Shown piece after piece: positions 7,240 through 16,254 of a stretch of DNA of 64,000 bases (position 1 is the stretch's first letter; each line of letters begins with the position of its first letter). Origin of the DNA: ZC4RG20 sp964553875. Lineage in GTDB: Bacteria; Pseudomonadota; Gammaproteobacteria; Steroidobacterales; Rariloculaceae. The position numbers and the translations under genes are program-made. Location of the stretch: assembly GCA_964553875.1 (NCBI GenBank), contig CAZKNH010000004.1, positions 10,269 to 74,268 of the forward strand. The letters are read 5' to 3'. Below the pieces are notes generated by a model. It saw nothing but the letters and a program-made list of their open reading frames with translations, did no database searches and was not told the DNA's origin.

Positions 7240-9186
7240 ATGACCGGAGCTTTGCACAAAGGCACGGCCGCGTCCCGTCTCTATGTCAGATGGCGGCGCA
7301 TCGGCCGGCGTTTGCGCCGCAGCCGCGGGGCCCGCATCGCCGCGGCCGGCGTCGCGGTCTTCGTCGTTGCTTTCGCGCTCGGGACCTTCGTCGTCGCGCC
7401 GCTCGCGGTCGGCGCGTTGCTCGACCGGTGGGCCGAAGGGGCGCTGGACAGGCGTGCCGCGGTAGGTCGCATCGCCGTGAACCCGTTCACATTGACGGTC
7501 AGGCTGCACGATGCGGCGTTCGGAGTGCCCGGCCTTTCGCTCGACGCGAGGCGCATCACCCTCGATTTCGACGCGGCCGCGCTTCTCGGCCGAGCGGTAG
7601 CGCTCGACGCGCTCGAGATCGATGCGCCGCGTGTGACGCTTTCCGGCGACAGCGCTCTGCCGAGCGACACGGGCTGGCGTGCCTTCGCTCCGACCGCACC
7701 GTTCGAGATCGCGCGTGCAACGATCGACGGCGGGCGCATCGAGTGGCACGACGACGAAGGTCAGCCGCTCGTCGTCGACGGCGTGTCGGTACGCGCGTTC
7801 GATGTCGCTCGCCCCGCGACGACGCGTGCTCGTGTCGAGATCGACGCGCGGAACGCCGTCGGCGGTGTGCTGCGGCTTTCGGGCGAGGTCGACGTCGGCA
7901 CGCTCTCGGCGGACGGGCACGTGCTGTTCGAGAACGTCGACGTCGCGCCGATTGCCGAAAAGGTCTTCGGCTCTTCGTCGATCGCCGGAACGTCGAGCGG
8001 CGCCGCCGATTTCGACTGGCGCGGCGGCGAGCGGAGGCTCGAGCTTCGCACGGCGACGCTCCGCGTGCTTCGCGCCGAGATCGGATCGTCGGACGGCCAC
8101 GCGCTTTCGGCGGCGAGCCTCGAAGCCGCCGGAGACGCGGAGCTCGGGGAGGACGAGTGGCGGCTCGCCGCGGACGTCGAGCTCGTCCGTCCGTCGCTGC
8201 GGCTCGCGGGACATGTGCTCGACGGTGAATCGATCGATGCGCGGCTCGAGTATCGCGTCGCTGCCGACGAGATCGAAGGCGAAGTTCGCGTCGGCGGGCG
8301 GGAGCTTGCGGTCGAGCAGATCGGAGCGGATCCCGAGAACCCGAACATCGCGCTCGCGCTCGCGCTCCTCGAGGATCCGCACGGCGTCGTCGAGACGGCG
8401 TACGCTTTCCGCGCGTCGAACGACGGAAGCGGTTTCGGCCGCGTGCTCGCCGCGAGCGTGGTCGAGCAGCTCGACGAGATCGCGTCCGCGCCGCTCGATG
8501 CGCTCGCCGCGGCCGCTCGCGTCGACGCGGCAACGCTCGCGGCGGTGTCGTTCCGGCCCGGCGAGGCCGAGCCCGTCGCGCCCGAGACGCTCGAAGCGTG
8601 GGCCGACGCGCTCGCGATGAGGCCGAAGCTCGGCGTGCGCGTCCGCGGTGTCGCGGATCGCGTCGTCGATCGCGACGCGCTCGCCGTGCGGCAGATCGAG
8701 CTGCACGTGACGCTCGAGACGGCAGGGCCGACGCTCGTCGAGCGTCCGCAGCCCGTCGATTTCGCATCGCCGCGTCATCAGGACGTGCTCGAGGAGTTCG
8801 CGATCGAGCGCTTGAGCGCCGAGCGGCGGACGACGATCGCGTCGCACTTCACGCGCGGCGCCGACGGTCGCGTCGTCGAGGCCGAGCGAAGCGCGTACTC
8901 CCGCGCGCTCTTCGACGCGCTCGTCGAGAATGCGGCGATCCCGGAGACCGGCATCGAGCGCCTCGGCCGGTATCGCGGGCGCGCGATCGTCGATGCGCTG
9001 ACCCGGCTCGGCGTCGAGGACACGCGGATCGAAGTCGCGCCGGCCGTGGTGCGGTCCCCGGCGGACGACGGCGCCGACGACGGCTCCACGGAAGCGTCCG
9101 CCGGACGCATCGACGTGCCGCTCGAGGTCTTCGCGCTCGCTGCGCGGGCCGACGCGGGTTCGCCGGAGCCGCCCGACGCGCTCTGA
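7240..9186 (+). CDS. DUF748-family envelope protein (AsmA-like)
   Basis: The 648-residue product has a basic N-terminus, one transmembrane helix (about residues 38-60) and a long periplasmic beta-rich region. Segments such as GRIAVNPFTLTVRLHDAAF and LDFDAAALLGRAVALDALEI are typical of DUF748 proteins. The C-terminus has a domain rich in charged helices (LSAERRTTIASHF), as in longer members. Many DUF748 proteins exceed 1000 residues, so this is a short form with a reduced central repeat region. The fold relates to AsmA/TamB-type proteins, for which phospholipid transport across the periplasm has been proposed. It is divergent from the Sel1-vWA-ABC operon. The upstream ribosome site is weak. 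Confidence 0.75.
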   Translation: MTGALHKGTAASRLYVRWRRIGRRLRRSRGARIAAAGVAVFVVAFALGTFVVAPLAVGALLDRWAEGALDRRAAVGRIAVNPFTLTVRLHDAAFGVPGLSLDARRITLDFDAAALLGRAVALDALEIDAPRVTLSGDSALPSDTGWRAFAPTAPFEIARATIDGGRIEWHDDEGQPLVVDGVSVRAFDVARPATTRARVEIDARNAVGGVLRLSGEVDVGTLSADGHVLFENVDVAPIAEKVFGSSSIAGTSSGAADFDWRGGERRLELRTATLRVLRAEIGSSDGHALSAASLEAAGDAELGEDEWRLAADVELVRPSLRLAGHVLDGESIDARLEYRVAADEIEGEVRVGGRELAVEQIGADPENPNIALALALLEDPHGVVETAYAFRASNDGSGFGRVLAASVVEQLDEIASAPLDALAAAARVDAATLAAVSFRPGEAEPVAPETLEAWADALAMRPKLGVRVRGVADRVVDRDALAVRQIELHVTLETAGPTLVERPQPVDFASPRHQDVLEEFAIERLSAERRTTIASHFTRGADGRVVEAERSAYSRALFDALVENAAIPETGIERLGRYRGRAIVDALTRLGVEDTRIEVAPAVVRSPADDGADDGSTEASAGRIDVPLEVFALAARADAGSPEPPDAL

Positions 9187-9242
9187 CGTTCGCGTCGCCG
9201 GGCGCTCGCTACGCCGAACCCGATCGTGTTAAATGGCCGACC

Positions 9243-10733
9243 ATGATCTGCTTGCCCGAACCGGATCCCGGCCTCGTCGCGCGCCGGGACGAGATCGTCC
9301 GCGCGCTGCGCGCGATCCTCGGCCGCGAGCGCGTGATCGACGAGCCGTTGCGCCTTGCGGCGTACGAGACGGACGCGCTGACGGCGTACCGTCAGCGCCC
9401 GCTCGCGGTCGTGCTTCCGGAGACGACGGCCGAGGTCGCGGAGATCCTGCGCTATGCGCATCGCGAGGGCGTCAAGATCGTGCCTCGCGGCGCCGGCACG
9501 TCGCTGTCGGGCGGGGCGATCCCGGCCGCCGACGCGATCGTCGTCGGGCTCGGCAAGTTCAACCGGATCCTCGACATCGACTACGAGAACCGCTGCGTCG
9601 TCGCGCAGAGCGGCGTGACGAATCTCGCGATCAGCCACGCCGTTGCGGATCGCGGCTTCTACTACGCGCCGGACCCGTCGAGCCAGATCGCGTGCACGAT
9701 CGGCGGCAACGTCGCGGAGAACTCGGGCGGCGTGCACTGCCTGAAGTACGGGCTCACGACGAACAACGTGCTCGGCGTCGAAATGGTGACGCCCGAAGGC
9801 GAGATCGTTCGGCTCGGCGGCCGGCATCTCGATAGCGGCCACTACGATCTGCTCGGCCTCACGATCGGCTCCGAGGGGCTGATCGGCATCGTGACCGAGG
9901 TCACCGTGCGGATCCTGAAGCGGCCGGAGACGGCGCGCGCGCTCCTGATCGGCTTCGCGTCGGTCGAGGACGCGGGCGCATGCGTCGCGCAGGTCATCGG
10001 CGAAGGGATCGTGCCCGCCGGCATGGAGATGATGGATCGGCCGGCGATCCACGCGGCGGAGGCATTCGTCAACGTCGGTTATCCGCTCGACGTCGAGGCG
10101 CTCCTGATCGTCGAGCTCGACGGGCCGGCCGCCGAGGTCGATCTCCTTATCGAGCGCGTGCAGCGCATCGCAACCGCGCTCGGTTCGACGAGCTGCCGAG
10201 TCTCGACGAGCGAAGCCGAGCGGCTCGCATTCTGGGCGGGACGGAAGGCTGCGTTCCCGGCGGTGGGGCGCCTGTCACCGGACTACTACTGCATGGACGG
10301 CACGATCCCGCGCCGCGAGCTGCCGCGCGTGCTGCGCGAGATCAGCGAGATGTCCGCACGATTCGGACTGCGCGTCGCGAACGTGTTCCACGCGGGCGAC
10401 GGCAATCTGCACCCGCTGATCCTGTACGACGCGAACGCGCCGGGCGAGCTCGAGCGCGCCGAGGAGTTCGGCAACGAGATCCTGAAGCTCTGCGTCGACG
10501 TCGGCGGCGTGCTGACGGGCGAGCACGGTGTCGGGCTCGAGAAGCGCGACCTGATGACGTATCAGTTCGGCGAGCTCGACCTCGAGATCCAGCACCGCGT
10601 GAAGCGTGCGTTCGATCCCGAGCTCCGATTCAACCCCGGAAAGGTCTATCCGACGCTGCACCGCTGCGCCGAGCTCGGTCGCGAGCACGTGCGCGCGGGT
10701 GCGGAGCGCTTTCCGGATCTGCCGCGGTTCTGA
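9243..10733 (+). CDS. glcD: Glycolate oxidase subunit GlcD, FAD-linked
   Basis: The 496-residue flavoprotein is the catalytic FAD subunit of glycolate dehydrogenase, which oxidises glycolate to glyoxylate and passes electrons to the respiratory chain through GlcE and GlcF. The PCMH-type FAD domain shows PRGAGTSLSGGAIPA and IGGNVAENSGGVHCLKYG. The C-terminal substrate-side domain shows NVFHAGDGNLHPLILYD and GEHGVGLEKRDLM, the usual histidine-containing GlcD motifs. The ATG at 9243 gives a normal family N-terminus; an in-frame extension far upstream lies inside the DUF748 gene. Its stop overlaps the glcE start by one base (TGATG). Confidence 0.95.
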   Translation: MICLPEPDPGLVARRDEIVRALRAILGRERVIDEPLRLAAYETDALTAYRQRPLAVVLPETTAEVAEILRYAHREGVKIVPRGAGTSLSGGAIPAADAIVVGLGKFNRILDIDYENRCVVAQSGVTNLAISHAVADRGFYYAPDPSSQIACTIGGNVAENSGGVHCLKYGLTTNNVLGVEMVTPEGEIVRLGGRHLDSGHYDLLGLTIGSEGLIGIVTEVTVRILKRPETARALLIGFASVEDAGACVAQVIGEGIVPAGMEMMDRPAIHAAEAFVNVGYPLDVEALLIVELDGPAAEVDLLIERVQRIATALGSTSCRVSTSEAERLAFWAGRKAAFPAVGRLSPDYYCMDGTIPRRELPRVLREISEMSARFGLRVANVFHAGDGNLHPLILYDANAPGELERAEEFGNEILKLCVDVGGVLTGEHGVGLEKRDLMTYQFGELDLEIQHRVKRAFDPELRFNPGKVYPTLHRCAELGREHVRAGAERFPDLPRF

Positions 10734-11914
10734 TGGTTCACGCGCACGCCGAAGGTGTCTTGCGTCCGCGAGATCATGCGGATCTCGTCGAGATCCTGCG
10801 CGGGCACCCGCATCCCGTCGAGCCGATCGGCGGAGGGTCGAAGCGGGCGATCGGCGCGCCGGTCGAAGCGGATCCGCTCGAGCTTTCGGCGTTCGCAGGC
10901 ATCGTCGCGTACGAGCCCGAGGAGCTCGTGCTGACCGCGCACGCGGCGACGCCGCTCGCGACGATCGAGGCGGAGCTCGCGCGCAACGGTCAGCGGCTCG
11001 CGTTCGAGCCGCCCGATTTCGGCGCGCTCATCGGCGCCGCGCCGTGCGGCGCGCAGACGATCGGCGGTGTCCTCGCAGCAAATCTCGCCGGTTCCCGGCG
11101 CGTGTCGGCAGGCTCGGCGCGCGACCACTTTCTCGGCTTCGAGGCGGTCAGCGGTGACGGCGTGCCGTTCAAAGCGGGCGGGCGCGTCGTGAAGAACGTG
11201 ACGGGCTACGACCTGCCGAAGCTGATCGCGGGCTCGTGGGGCACGCTTGCTGTGCTCGTCTCGGTGACCGTGCGCGTCGCGCCGATGCCCGAGACGGAGA
11301 CGACGATCATCGTGCCGGTCCGAGATGTCGGGAGCGCGATCGAGATTCTTTCGCGCGGCTTGGGCTCCCCGCACGACGTATCTGCGGCCGCGTTCGTGCC
11401 CGATCGAGGCGCGGCGCTTCGGCTCGAGGGCTTTGGCGCGTCCGTCGCCGCGCGCGTCGAAGGGCTCCTCGAGTGGCTCGGTCGGGACGACGCGGAGACG
11501 CTTGCCGACGCGGAGTCGCGCGGGTTCTGGCGTCGAATCGGGTCCGCGGAAGACCTGGATCACGCACGGTGCGTCGTCAGGATCAGCGTGCCGCCGTCGC
11601 ACGCGCCGCGCGTGATCGAAGCGATCGAGCCAGAAAGGTACCTGCTCGACTGGGGCGGCGGCCTGATCTGGGCAGCGTTCCCGGAGCCGGACATCGAGCG
11701 CATTCGTTCCGCGATCCGCGAGGGGCACGCGACGTTGTGGAAGGCGCCGCGTTCACTGCGCGAAGCGGTCGACGTGTTTCCGCCGTTGCCTCCTGCCGTC
11801 GCGGGGCTTGCGGCCAAGCTCAAGACGGCGTTCGATCCGCACGGGCGGCTCAATCCCGGCCGCATGGGCCGTCAGATCGAGCGCTCCGAGCAAACCTTCG
11901 CGACTCGACACTGA
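10733..11914 (+). CDS. glcE: Glycolate oxidase subunit GlcE
   Basis: The 393-residue FAD-binding subunit has a PCMH-type domain with PIGGGSKRAIG near the N-terminus and TIGGVLAANLAGSRRVSAGS further on. KAGGRVVKNVTGYDLPKLIAGSWGTLAV is broken here into its two visible parts: GRVVKNVTGYDLPKL, and the GSWGTLAVLVSVTVRV strand. The C-terminus reads AKLKTAFDPHGRLNPGRM, the standard end of GlcE. It overlaps glcD at its start and glcF at its stop by one base each (TGATG), so the three subunits are translationally coupled. No glcC regulator or glcG/glcB gene is adjacent. Confidence 0.93.
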   Translation: MVHAHAEGVLRPRDHADLVEILRGHPHPVEPIGGGSKRAIGAPVEADPLELSAFAGIVAYEPEELVLTAHAATPLATIEAELARNGQRLAFEPPDFGALIGAAPCGAQTIGGVLAANLAGSRRVSAGSARDHFLGFEAVSGDGVPFKAGGRVVKNVTGYDLPKLIAGSWGTLAVLVSVTVRVAPMPETETTIIVPVRDVGSAIEILSRGLGSPHDVSAAAFVPDRGAALRLEGFGASVAARVEGLLEWLGRDDAETLADAESRGFWRRIGSAEDLDHARCVVRISVPPSHAPRVIEAIEPERYLLDWGGGLIWAAFPEPDIERIRSAIREGHATLWKAPRSLREAVDVFPPLPPAVAGLAAKLKTAFDPHGRLNPGRMGRQIERSEQTFATRH

Positions 11915-13245
11915 TGCAGACGCGATTCAAACCCGAGCAGCTCGCCGATCCCGAGGTCCGCGACGCCGAGCAGGTCCTCCGCAAGTGCGTGCACTGCGGC
12001 TTCTGCACGGCGACGTGCCCGACGTACGTGCTGCTCGGCGACGAGCTCGACAGCCCGCGCGGCCGGATCTATCTGATCAAGGACATGCTCGAGAACGGCC
12101 GCCCGGCAACCGCGGAGATCGTGCGGCACATCGACCGGTGTCTCTCGTGCCTTGCGTGCATGACGACGTGCCCATCGGGCGTTCACTATCAGCATCTGAT
12201 CGACCATGCGCGCGTGCACGTCGAGCGCACGTATCGAAGGCCTTTGCGCGAGCGATGGATCCGCGATCTGATCGCCGCGGTGATGCCGTATCCGCAGCGG
12301 TTCGCGGCCGCGATGCGGCTCGGGATGCTCGCAAGGCCCATGCTCGCGCGCATGCCCGCCCGTGTGGCACGTCTCAAGGATCTGCTGCAGGAGCGGTTCG
12401 ACCCGCGAAAAGCCGAGCAACGGATTGCTCGAGCGCCGTCCGAGCGGCCGTCGACAGACGTCGAGCGCGGCGCCGCGCGGCCGACGAGGCGCGTCGCACT
12501 GCTCGAAGGGTGCGTCGAATCCGTGCTCGCGCCGGAGATTCACGCGTCCGCGAAGCGCGTGCTCGCTGCGGCCGGCGTCGACGTTATTTCCGTGCCTGGC
12601 TGCTGCGGATCACTCGTGCATCATCTCGGCCGTGAGCGGGACAACCGCCGTCTCGCGGGAACGCTGATCGAATCACTGCAACGCGAGATCGAAGGCGACG
12701 GGCTCGACGCGATCCTGTCGACGGCGTCGGGCTGCGGCACGCACGCGAAGGACTACGGCTTCATCTTCCGGAACGATCCGTTGCTCGCCCAGACGGCGGC
12801 GTCGGTCGCGTCGCGCGTGCGCGACGTCAGCGAGTATCTGCACGAGATCGGTTTGCCGGAGCCTACGCGTCGACTCGGGCTGTCCGTCGCGTACCACTCG
12901 GCGTGTTCGATGCAGCACGGGCAAAAGGTGGACGCGCAGCCGCGCGCGCTCCTCGCGCGCGCAGGCTTCGAAGTGAAGTCGATCCCGGAAGGGCATCTCT
13001 GCTGCGGCTCGGCCGGAACGTACAACCTGCTGCACCCCGAGATCGCGGACCGCCTGCGCGATCGGAAGGTCCAGCACATCGAACGCACGAACGCGGACGT
13101 CGTCGCGACCGGCAACATCGGCTGCATCGTGCAGCTCGCGTCGGCCGCGCGGATTCCGGTCGTGCATACAGTGCAGCTCCTCGATTGGGCGCTCGGCGGC
13201 CCGGCGCCGTCCAGGCTCGAATCGAGTGTCAGGGTGGCGACATAG
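11914..13245 (+). CDS. glcF: Glycolate oxidase iron-sulfur subunit GlcF
   Basis: The 443-residue product carries two [4Fe-4S] motifs near the N-terminus (CVHCGFCTATCP at about 25-36 and CLSCLACMTTCP about 50 residues later). Two cysteine-rich CCG domains follow, with PGCCGSLVHH and HLCCGSAGTYNL. It takes electrons from GlcD/GlcE and passes them to the quinone pool at the inner membrane. It starts with an ATG overlapping the glcE stop. The C-terminal NIGCIVQLASAARIPVVHTVQLLDWA segment is typical of GlcF: NIGCIVQLASA followed by VVHTVQLLDWA. This completes the glcDEF operon. Confidence 0.94.
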   Translation: MQTRFKPEQLADPEVRDAEQVLRKCVHCGFCTATCPTYVLLGDELDSPRGRIYLIKDMLENGRPATAEIVRHIDRCLSCLACMTTCPSGVHYQHLIDHARVHVERTYRRPLRERWIRDLIAAVMPYPQRFAAAMRLGMLARPMLARMPARVARLKDLLQERFDPRKAEQRIARAPSERPSTDVERGAARPTRRVALLEGCVESVLAPEIHASAKRVLAAAGVDVISVPGCCGSLVHHLGRERDNRRLAGTLIESLQREIEGDGLDAILSTASGCGTHAKDYGFIFRNDPLLAQTAASVASRVRDVSEYLHEIGLPEPTRRLGLSVAYHSACSMQHGQKVDAQPRALLARAGFEVKSIPEGHLCCGSAGTYNLLHPEIADRLRDRKVQHIERTNADVVATGNIGCIVQLASAARIPVVHTVQLLDWALGGPAPSRLESSVRVAT

Positions 13246-13312
13246 TGCCGTTTGGACGACCATCGGTATTGCCGATAACATTTCGGTCGTCGCGATCAAG
13301 AGTCGGTCTCCA

Positions 13313-14464
13313 GTGACGATTGAAGGCGGCGAAGCCGCGGCGGACGTCGTGACCGGGGCGATCGTGGCCGACGCGGTCGAGCCCGAGGCCGGAAAGGGCA
13401 GGACGGAGCGAGGCAGCCGCCCGGGCTTCTGTCTCAATTGCGGCGCGACGTTGACGGGCCGCTACTGCGTGAATTGCGGCCAGTCCGCGTACATCCATCG
13501 CGACCTTCGCTCGATAGGGCACGACGTCGTGCACGCGGTATTCCACTTCGACGGCAAGTTCTGGCGAACCATGCCGGAGCTCGCGTTCCATCCGGGACGG
13601 CTCACGCGCCGATACATCGACGGCGAGCGTGCGAAGTTCATCTCGCCGATGGCGCTCTTCCTCTTCATCGTGTTCGCGATGTACGCGGTCTTCGCGTTTG
13701 CGCCCGAATTCGACTGGAACAACCCGCCGCCTTTTACCGTGATGGCGGGAGGCCGCGAGCTGATCGAGGAAGAGATTGCGACGCTGCATCGCCGGCTCGA
13801 TGCACCGGGGATAGCCGATGCCGAGCGAGCCGCTCTCGAGCAGGAGCTTGCCGAGCTCGAGCTCGGCCTTGCAATGGTGCAGGCATACGAATCCCGAGAC
13901 AGCGAGCGATACCAGACGCTTCAAGCACAATACCTCGAGCTCAAACGAGATGCAGGACGCGCAGACTCGGCGGATGCGGAAAGCATCGATCCGAGAGGGC
14001 CGGGGGCTCCGGAGAAAGCGGACGAGCAGGGTGGTACTCTGCTGAGTCGAGCCCTGCAGAAGCTCGAGGACGATCCGGACCTCGCGCTCTACAAGATGAA
14101 GAGCAATGGATACAAATGGTCCTGGCTCCTCGTCCCGCTCAGCATCCCTTTCGTATGGCTGCTCTTCTTCTGGCGACGCGAGTTCAATTTGTACGACCAC
14201 GCCGTGTTCGTGACGTACTCGATCAGCTTCATGATGATCCTGCTGATCTCGAGCCAGCTTGCGTCGATGGCCGGCGCCGGATCATGGGCCTCTATCCTGC
14301 TGCTGATGGTGGCCCCTCCGATACACCTCTACAACCAGTTGCGCGACACATATGGGTTGTCGCGGCCGGCGACGCTCGTCAGACTCTTCTTCGTGCTCGT
14401 CTCGGCCGCGATCGTGCTCTCGCTGTTCGTGACGATGCTGCTGTTGATGGGCGCGCTCGAATAA
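13313..14464 (+). CDS. DUF3667 zinc-ribbon membrane protein
   Basis: The 383-residue product has an N-terminal zinc ribbon (CLNC then CVNCGQ, 10 residues between pairs) followed by the DUF3667 core HVVHAVFHFDGKFWRTMPEL, seen here as DVVHAVFHFDGKFWRT and PGRLTRRYIDGERAKFISP. Five hydrophobic helices follow. A charged coiled-coil-like insert of about 110 residues separates the first helix from the other four and is rich in Glu, Arg and Ala. The function of DUF3667 proteins is not established. I chose the GTG at 13313; an ATG at 13226 would lie inside glcF. It lies downstream of glcF, but linkage to glycolate metabolism is unproven. Confidence 0.72.
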   Translation: MTIEGGEAAADVVTGAIVADAVEPEAGKGRTERGSRPGFCLNCGATLTGRYCVNCGQSAYIHRDLRSIGHDVVHAVFHFDGKFWRTMPELAFHPGRLTRRYIDGERAKFISPMALFLFIVFAMYAVFAFAPEFDWNNPPPFTVMAGGRELIEEEIATLHRRLDAPGIADAERAALEQELAELELGLAMVQAYESRDSERYQTLQAQYLELKRDAGRADSADAESIDPRGPGAPEKADEQGGTLLSRALQKLEDDPDLALYKMKSNGYKWSWLLVPLSIPFVWLLFFWRREFNLYDHAVFVTYSISFMMILLISSQLASMAGAGSWASILLLMVAPPIHLYNQLRDTYGLSRPATLVRLFFVLVSAAIVLSLFVTMLLLMGALE

Positions 14465-14484
14465 CAACAAGCGAGGGGTAGAAC

Positions 14485-16041
14485 GTGCTCGACATCGGGA
14501 AATGCGGCAGCATGTCGCACCGTGCGCTGGCGCGTCGGTGCGCGGCGCTCTGCGGCATCGTGCTCGGGGTTTGCGCACCGGCCGCGCACGCGGCCGAGAC
14601 GTTCGACATCGGCCTCGCGTCCGACGGCACGCGGATCGACGCGGTCTCCGTGCAGGGGGCGACCGACGATGCGCCGCTCGTGATTCTGGTCGGCGGTCTC
14701 GAGGGAGACGGGGAAGATAGCGCCGAGGTGCGTGTCGCCGTCGAGCGTTTCGACGCGCTGTCGCAATCGGAGCGCGGTGTGAAACTGATCGCGATCCCGG
14801 TCGCAAACCCCGCCGGCGTGCCGCTCGAGTTCCCGCCGTCCGGAACGGCGTATCGCGAGAACGCCGAGGCGAACACGCTGTGGCGCTTCATCGGCGCGCA
14901 CGGGCCGGATCTCGTGCTGATCGCGGGCGAAGAGACGTTCGGCCTGGACGACGCGCTCGCGAACGAGCCTGTCGCGCTCGTCGGCCGGATTCCGAGTCGC
15001 GGCTGGTCGGAAGCGGACGATCTCGCGGAGCTCGATGCCGGCAACGTGCCGCGATCGGAAGCGCGCCGCGAGCTCGAACGGCGCCGTGCACGCACGCCGC
15101 GCGACGTGGCGCTCGAGCTTACGGAGCACTATGGACGCGAGTTCGAAACACCCTGGTACATCCAGGCGCTCGCGCTGCGCGCGCAGCTCGCGCTCGGCCG
15201 CATCGATCTGGTCCGCGAGCTCGCGGAGCCTTACGTCAATGGCGAAAGGGACAGCCTCGAGCGCCCGAATGCGCTAGTGATGGCGGGGCACCTGATTTTC
15301 GGCGATCTCGCGCGAGCGACCGGCGACGCGCGGTACGTGGAGTTGGTCCGCAGGGTCGCCGATCTCGGCTTCGACGAGAACGGCGAGATGCTCGAGGCGG
15401 TGCCGTATCACGGCGAATACAGCGATTCTGTGTTCATGGGCACGGTGAGCCTCGTGCAGGCCGGCGCGTTGACCGGTGAGCGCAAGTACTTCGACATGGC
15501 GGTGCGGCATCTCGAGTTCATGCAGCGCCTCGTGCTGCGTCCGGACGGCCTTTATCGTCATCAGCCGGCGACCGATGCCGCGTGGGGCCGGGGCAATGGT
15601 TTCGCTGCGCTGGGGCTTACGCTGATGCTTTCGGAGCTGCCGAGCGACCACCCGAGGTACGGCTTCGTGCTCGAGAGCTACCGCTCGCACATGGCGGCGC
15701 TCTTGCCGTATCAGAACCGGGACGGCCTGTGGCGCAACGTCGTCGACGTCCCGGGCGCCTACCCCGAGTTCACCGGGACTGCGATGATCGGCTTCGCGAT
15801 GCAGCGCGGGCTGACCAACGGTTGGCTCGATGACACGCCTGCGTATCGCACGGCCGTCGAGAAGGCCTGGGATGCCGTCAACGCGCGCATCGGACCGGGC
15901 GGCACGTTCATCGATGTCTGCGAGTCGACGGCTCGGATCGAATCGCTGCAAGGCTATCTCGAGCGCGAAGCGATCCTGGGACCCGATCCCCGCGCCGGCG
16001 CGATGGCGTTGCTGTTCGCGACGGAACTGATGCGGAACTAG
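14485..16041 (+). CDS. Secreted GH88/GH105-like protein with an N-terminal M14-like domain
   Basis: The 518-residue product has a signal peptide (ending near AAHA, residue 36). Its first part (about 40-170) looks like an M14 carboxypeptidase/deacylase fold: PLVILVGGLEGDGEDS and LIAIPVANPAGVPLEF. The zinc-binding HxxE at the usual GGIHGDE position is absent. The second half (about 210-518) is an alpha/alpha-barrel like unsaturated rhamnogalacturonyl or glucuronyl hydrolases, with AWGRGNGFAALGLTLML and GLWRNVVDVPGAYPEFTGTA (the latter read as GLWRNVVDV and YPEFTGTA). GAGGGG-like purine-rich sequence seven bases before the GTG supports this start. Substrate is unknown. No polysaccharide lyase or transporter genes are adjacent. 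Confidence 0.65.
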   Translation: MLDIGKCGSMSHRALARRCAALCGIVLGVCAPAAHAAETFDIGLASDGTRIDAVSVQGATDDAPLVILVGGLEGDGEDSAEVRVAVERFDALSQSERGVKLIAIPVANPAGVPLEFPPSGTAYRENAEANTLWRFIGAHGPDLVLIAGEETFGLDDALANEPVALVGRIPSRGWSEADDLAELDAGNVPRSEARRELERRRARTPRDVALELTEHYGREFETPWYIQALALRAQLALGRIDLVRELAEPYVNGERDSLERPNALVMAGHLIFGDLARATGDARYVELVRRVADLGFDENGEMLEAVPYHGEYSDSVFMGTVSLVQAGALTGERKYFDMAVRHLEFMQRLVLRPDGLYRHQPATDAAWGRGNGFAALGLTLMLSELPSDHPRYGFVLESYRSHMAALLPYQNRDGLWRNVVDVPGAYPEFTGTAMIGFAMQRGLTNGWLDDTPAYRTAVEKAWDAVNARIGPGGTFIDVCESTARIESLQGYLEREAILGPDPRAGAMALLFATELMRN

Positions 16042-16205
16042 ACGTTTCCGCGTTACGGGGTTCCTCACGGCGGAGAGCTCGAGACCGGCACGCGTTCTCG
16101 TCGGCCATTCGCGCGGCGGGAGCGCTTCGCTTACTCGTGCGTCAGCACGGATGGAACCCTGCCGCGCACCGGGCCGGCTTGCCGCAGATTCGCACCGCCG
16201 CACGC

Positions 16206-16234
16206 TTGAGCCAAATTCCCTCGTGCCGCATAAT
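16206..16234 (+). promoter_or_regulatory. Sigma-70-like promoter upstream of the DUF222 gene
   Basis: TTGAGC (16206-16211) and CATAAT (16229-16234) are separated by 17 bases, a good housekeeping promoter spacing. A transcript starting about seven bases downstream would leave only about 14 untranslated bases before the ATG at 16255, with no clear ribosome-binding site. The transcript may be nearly leaderless, or a later start may be used. Confidence 0.5.
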
Positions 16235-16254
16235 ACTGGACAGATAAACACTAC

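Noticed and set aside
14485..16041. Full polysaccharide-utilisation locus
   Set aside because: The GH88/GH105-like gene stands alone with no lyase, TonB receptor, SusD or sugar transporter nearby.
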